NCBI GenBank assembly: GCA_947471985.1
Contig: CANIZL010000070.1
Location: 1-36,859 of the forward strand
Direction of reading: 5' to 3'
Length of the DNA stretch: 36,859 bases
From: Verrucomicrobiota bacterium
Lineage (GTDB): Bacteria; Verrucomicrobiota; Verrucomicrobiia; Limisphaerales; UBA9464
A model generated the notes under the pieces. The model ran no database searches. It saw only the letters and a program-made list of their open reading frames with translations, and was not told the DNA's origin. Made by a program: the position numbers and the translations under genes. Positions 33,609 to 36,859 of this stretch are shown piece by piece; the stretch's first letter is position 1, and each line of letters starts with the position of its first letter.

Positions 33609-36600
33609 ATGAACGATTCGGAAGCCATCCGCCTGCGCGGCGTGCGGCAGAACAACCTCAAGGGGTTCGATCTCGACCTGCCACTGGGCCGGCTGATCGT
33701 GGTCACCGGTCTGAGTGGTTCCGGCAAGAGTTCGCTGGCGTTCGACACGCTCTACGCGGAGGGACAACGCCGCTACATCGAAACGTTCTCGCCCTACGCC
33801 CGGCAGTTCTTCGACCGCATGGACAAGCCGGCGGTCGATCGCATCGAAAACATCCCGCCGGCAATTGCCATCGAGCAACGCAACTCCGTACGGACGAGCC
33901 GGAGCACGGTGGGCACGATGACCGAGTTGTGCGAACATCTGAAAGCCGTCTGGCCGCACATCGCGCAACTCCACTGCCGGCAATGCCACCGGCCGGTCCA
34001 CGCCGAACCGCCGGATTGGGTGTGGCGAACCGCGTCCACGGACTTCGGCACGGCCGCGGAATTACTCATCACCTTCGGGCTCCCGTTGTCCGACAAACTG
34101 CCCGTCGCCGAACAGCTCGCGATGCTGCAGCAACAGGGGTTTCAGCGGATCCTGCTCGACGGACAACCCGTGCGCGTCGCCGAAGTGATCGAAAAGGTGA
34201 GTGGTCCCGTGGTCACGGTGGTGGCGGATCGGGTCCGTCCTGTCGCCGCGAACCGGACACGCTTTCTGGAGGCCTGCGAAACCGCCTACCGTTTCGGCCG
34301 GGGACGCCTGCAATTGCGCCCCTGGACCGCCGGCGAAATCGCCGCGCCGCCCCGCGATTTCTCGCTCGGGGTCCATTGCGCCGCCTGCGATCTACTTTAT
34401 CCGGAGCCGACCACGGCGCTTTTTTCGTTCAACAATCCCGTCGGCGCCTGCGCCCGTTGCCGGGGATTCGGCCGCGTGATCGAGATCGACCTCGATCTCG
34501 TGCTCCCGGATCGCACCCGTACGCTGGCCGAAGGCGTGGTGAAGCCGTGGCTGAGTGGTGTCAGTGCCGAATCCCAGGCCGACATGGTTCGCATGGCCAA
34601 AAAGCGCGGCGTGCCTCTGAAGGTGCCGTTCAACGAATTGAGCGAGGCCCATCAGAGCTGGGTGATCGACGGGGATCCTGGCTACGGCACCGACGACGAA
34701 CACAAGTGGCCGCAGGCGTGGTACGGTGTTCGGGGCTATTTCCGCTGGCTCGAGAGCAACGCCTACAAGATGCACTACCGCGTACTGCTGTCGCGGTATC
34801 GGAGTTATCAGACGTGCCCGTCCTGCCACGGCCGCCGCTTCAATGCCGACAGCCTGTTGTACCGTGTGGCTCCGGAAACCGCGGACCGAACCGAGGGGTT
34901 GTCCCTCGCCGAGTTTTACGGGCTGTCGATCCACGACGCCCTCGCGCTGGTCCTCCGCCTGCTGGAGCATCACCACCCCAAGCCGCACGAGCCGCTGGGC
35001 GTGGCGTTGGGTGAAGTGCGCACCCGCCTCGGTTATCTGGTCGAGGTCGGCCTCGGTTACCTCACCTTGGATCGCACCACCCGCACCCTGTCCGGTGGCG
35101 AAACGGAACGGGTGAATCTCACGACCTGCCTCGGCACGCGCTTGTGCCACACCTTGTTTGTCTTGGATGAACCGAGCGTCGGATTGCACCCGCGCGACAC
35201 GGAACGGCTCATCGGTGTCCTCACCCGCCTGCGGGATCACGGCAACACCGTGGTCGTGGTCGAACACGAGGCGAGTGTGATGCGAGCCGCGGATCAACTG
35301 GTGGACATCGGCCCGGGCCACGGCGAGACCGGCGGCCGCGTGGTCTTCCAAGGCCCCGCGTCGGCGCTGGCCAAGGCCAAGGGTTCCCTGACGGCCGATT
35401 ACCTCACCGGACGCCGGAGCATCGAAATCCCCACGCGCCGCCCGGTGATCACCGGCGGTTCGAAGGCCACACCGGCGCTGATCCTGACCGGCGCGACGGC
35501 CAACAATCTGCGCTCGGTGACGGTGTCCCTTCCCCTGGCCCGCTTCGTGTGTGTGTCCGGCGTGAGCGGTTCCGGCAAGAGCACGCTGATCCGTGAAGTC
35601 CTGCTCCCGCTCTTGCAAGCGCGGCTCGCCCCGGCCGAAGCCGGCACGACGCTGGACGACGAGGTGGACGGAGAATCCCTGGACGAAGCCCGCACCGCCT
35701 TGGAATCGGCCACGCTCACGGGCGCCGAGGCGCTGGGCGCCGTGGTGCTGGTCGATCAATCCTCGCTGGGCCGGACACCCCGTTCGAATCCCGCGGTGTA
35801 TTCCGGCGCGTTTGATGACATCCGCGATTTCTTCGCCGCTTCCACCGAGGCCCGGGAAGCCGGGCTGAACGCCAGCGCGTTCAGTTTCAATTCCGCCGTC
35901 GGCCAGTGTGATCGCTGTCGCGGGGCGGGTTTTGAGAAGATCGAGATGCAGTTTCTCTCGGATATCTTCATCAAATGCGCGGGCTGCGATGGGCGACGAT
36001 ATCGCGAACATGTGCTGGCTGTCCGCGTCGCGGCGCCGGGGGGCACGGCGTGGTCGATCGGCGATCTGTTGGGCGCAACGATCGAGGATGCGCTCGCATT
36101 TCTGACGACTTTTCCGGCATCGAAACCGGCGAAGCGCGCCGCGGCCAAACTGCAGTTGCTGGTGGAAGTCGGGCTCGGATATCTGCGGGCCGGACAGCCC
36201 ATCAACACCCTGAGCGGCGGCGAAGCGCAACGCTTGAAACTGGTCAGCCATCTCGCGACGACGGTGGCCGCGGGCGAAAAGCCGGCCGCTCCGAAACGCT
36301 CGGCGAAGAATCCGTATTCCAGCGACCACCCGACGCACGCGGCCAAGCCCACGCTGTTCCTGTTCGACGAGCCCACCACCGGACTGCATTTCGATGACGT
36401 GCGAGTGCTGCTGGCGGTGTTCCAGCGGTTGGTGGACGCCGGGCACACCGTCCTGGTGATCGAACACAATCTGGACGTGATCCGCAGTGCGGACTGGGTC
36501 ATAGACCTCGGCCCCGAAGCGGGCGCCGACGGCGGCGAGGTGGTCGCCGCGGGCACGCCGGAAACCGTCAGCCGCTGCGACCGGAGTCACACCGGACGCT

Positions 36601-36623
36601 TCCTGCGTGCGTCCGGGCTGTAG
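33609..36623 (+). CDS. uvrA: UvrA-type excinuclease ATPase (divergent subfamily)
   Basis: A 1004-residue double ABC ATPase that recognises DNA damage in nucleotide excision repair. The first Walker A is GLSGSGKSSLAFDTLYAEGQ (from residue 34), signature LSGGETERVNLTT and Walker B FVLDEPSVGLHPRD. The second half has GVSGSGKSTLIREVLLP, LSGGEAQRLKLVSHLA and FLFDEPTTGLHFDD. Zinc modules are CAACDLLYPEP...CARC, CPSCHGRRF and CDRCRGAGFEKIEMQFLSDI. It differs from housekeeping UvrA: RIENIPPAIAIEQRNSVRTS replaces the usual VDxIEGLSPAIAIDQK-type stretch, and acidic/basic insertions occur near residues 675-705 and 890-915. It may be a second UvrA paralogue. Confidence 0.93.
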   Translation: MNDSEAIRLRGVRQNNLKGFDLDLPLGRLIVVTGLSGSGKSSLAFDTLYAEGQRRYIETFSPYARQFFDRMDKPAVDRIENIPPAIAIEQRNSVRTSRSTVGTMTELCEHLKAVWPHIAQLHCRQCHRPVHAEPPDWVWRTASTDFGTAAELLITFGLPLSDKLPVAEQLAMLQQQGFQRILLDGQPVRVAEVIEKVSGPVVTVVADRVRPVAANRTRFLEACETAYRFGRGRLQLRPWTAGEIAAPPRDFSLGVHCAACDLLYPEPTTALFSFNNPVGACARCRGFGRVIEIDLDLVLPDRTRTLAEGVVKPWLSGVSAESQADMVRMAKKRGVPLKVPFNELSEAHQSWVIDGDPGYGTDDEHKWPQAWYGVRGYFRWLESNAYKMHYRVLLSRYRSYQTCPSCHGRRFNADSLLYRVAPETADRTEGLSLAEFYGLSIHDALALVLRLLEHHHPKPHEPLGVALGEVRTRLGYLVEVGLGYLTLDRTTRTLSGGETERVNLTTCLGTRLCHTLFVLDEPSVGLHPRDTERLIGVLTRLRDHGNTVVVVEHEASVMRAADQLVDIGPGHGETGGRVVFQGPASALAKAKGSLTADYLTGRRSIEIPTRRPVITGGSKATPALILTGATANNLRSVTVSLPLARFVCVSGVSGSGKSTLIREVLLPLLQARLAPAEAGTTLDDEVDGESLDEARTALESATLTGAEALGAVVLVDQSSLGRTPRSNPAVYSGAFDDIRDFFAASTEAREAGLNASAFSFNSAVGQCDRCRGAGFEKIEMQFLSDIFIKCAGCDGRRYREHVLAVRVAAPGGTAWSIGDLLGATIEDALAFLTTFPASKPAKRAAAKLQLLVEVGLGYLRAGQPINTLSGGEAQRLKLVSHLATTVAAGEKPAAPKRSAKNPYSSDHPTHAAKPTLFLFDEPTTGLHFDDVRVLLAVFQRLVDAGHTVLVIEHNLDVIRSADWVIDLGPEAGADGGEVVAAGTPETVSRCDRSHTGRFLRASGL

Positions 36624-36774
36624 CGGGCGCCGAAATTTACAGCGGGCGGACACTGGAGTTCTGCGAACGCTCTGGGTGCCGGTCACGCTCCGTTGCAAAG
36701 CGGTAGAAGACTCTCACCCTTACCCACAAATCTTGAGGCTAGACGCGCGGGATTCTTTCAATGATGCTGGCCGG
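36624..36774. other. Intergenic stretch after uvrA, no gene seen
   Basis: About 150 bases with lower GC than the flanking genes around 36710-36760. I see no clear terminator hairpin with a T run, no RNA gene and no repeat. Confidence 0.4.
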
Positions 36775-36859
36775 ATGCATGGAGCTGTTCGAATCAGCGG
36801 GCGTTGGGTTCCGAAGGAAGTGTTGGAACGGATCTCACGCCGAAGCCAGGGGCCTGAGG
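36775..36859 (+). CDS. Possible start of an unidentified gene (partial, runs off the right edge)
   Basis: An ATG at 36775 opens a frame of 28 codons to the window end: MHGAVRISGRWVPKEVLERI then SRRSQGPE. It is basic and helix-prone and looks protein-like, but I recognise no family. A competing frame from ATG 36761 is also open to the edge and looks less natural. No convincing ribosome binding site is visible. Confidence 0.25.
   Translation, partial: MHGAVRISGRWVPKEVLERISRRSQGPE

Noticed and set aside
34392-36698. A 768-residue minus-strand frame antisense to uvrA
   Set aside because: It lies wholly opposite a well-supported gene; long antisense frames are expected from the GC-rich codon usage, and its protein is low-complexity with no motif.

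Overview
This is a GC-rich, gene-dense bacterial window with about 29 protein-coding genes and two partial edge genes. Gene content points to Verrucomicrobiota, probably a Pedosphaera/Limisphaerales-type lineage. The markers are a cytochrome-c/DUF1549/DUF1553 protein paired with a Tat-exported DUF1501 protein, a DUF1080 protein, a prepilin-like protein with the [18 protein letters not shown] start typical of this phylum and of Planctomycetes/Lentisphaerae, a PQQ-like propeller protein with the DDWPQW start, and an ECF sigma factor followed by a membrane protein of a type I associate with this group. Phylum assignment is inference from families; no rRNA or tRNA is present.

Layout. Positions 1-241 hold the end of an IS3-family element that cuts off a small membrane-protein gene. 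471-1819 (minus) hold a VOC protein and a TPR protein. 1998-6166 (plus) hold a PilT-type ATPase, a secreted DUF1080 protein, YgfZ, and a HEAT-repeat DNA-alkylation-type protein overlapping ygfZ. 6178-6690 is a degenerate tandem array with a 157-158 bp period, lying between convergent genes. 6842-9402 (minus) hold gltX and dxr. 9514-12429 (plus) is an overlapping trio: ECF sigma factor, one-helix protein with an alternating-tryptophan segment, and a 621-residue membrane protein. 12534-18069 (plus) hold an exported M20 amidohydrolase, the cytochrome-c/DUF1549/DUF1553 protein and the DUF1501 protein. 18086-22160 (minus) hold a DenD-like dehydrogenase, an SDR, a GT2 glycosyltransferase and a GalE-like epimerase. 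22299-26304 (plus) hold a neutral-ceramidase/LamG fusion, a prepilin-like protein and a TPMT-like methyltransferase. 26305-30170 (minus) is an RbsBAC-type sugar ABC transporter whose permease carries a large extra extracytoplasmic segment. 30353-36623 hold a PQQ-like propeller protein, an enolase-superfamily dehydratase/racemase (minus), a small membrane-anchored protein and a divergent UvrA.

Functional reading (inference). The exported and sugar-related genes suit a heterotroph that breaks down complex polymers: secreted glycan-binding or hydrolytic proteins, a pentose/hexose-type importer, a sugar-acid dehydratase family enzyme and a DenD-type dehydrogenase. The strongest candidates for undescribed biology are the sigma/Trp-zipper/membrane-protein trio, the RbsC permease with an extra domain, the coupled M20-PSCyt-DUF1501 set, and the 158-bp repeat array.
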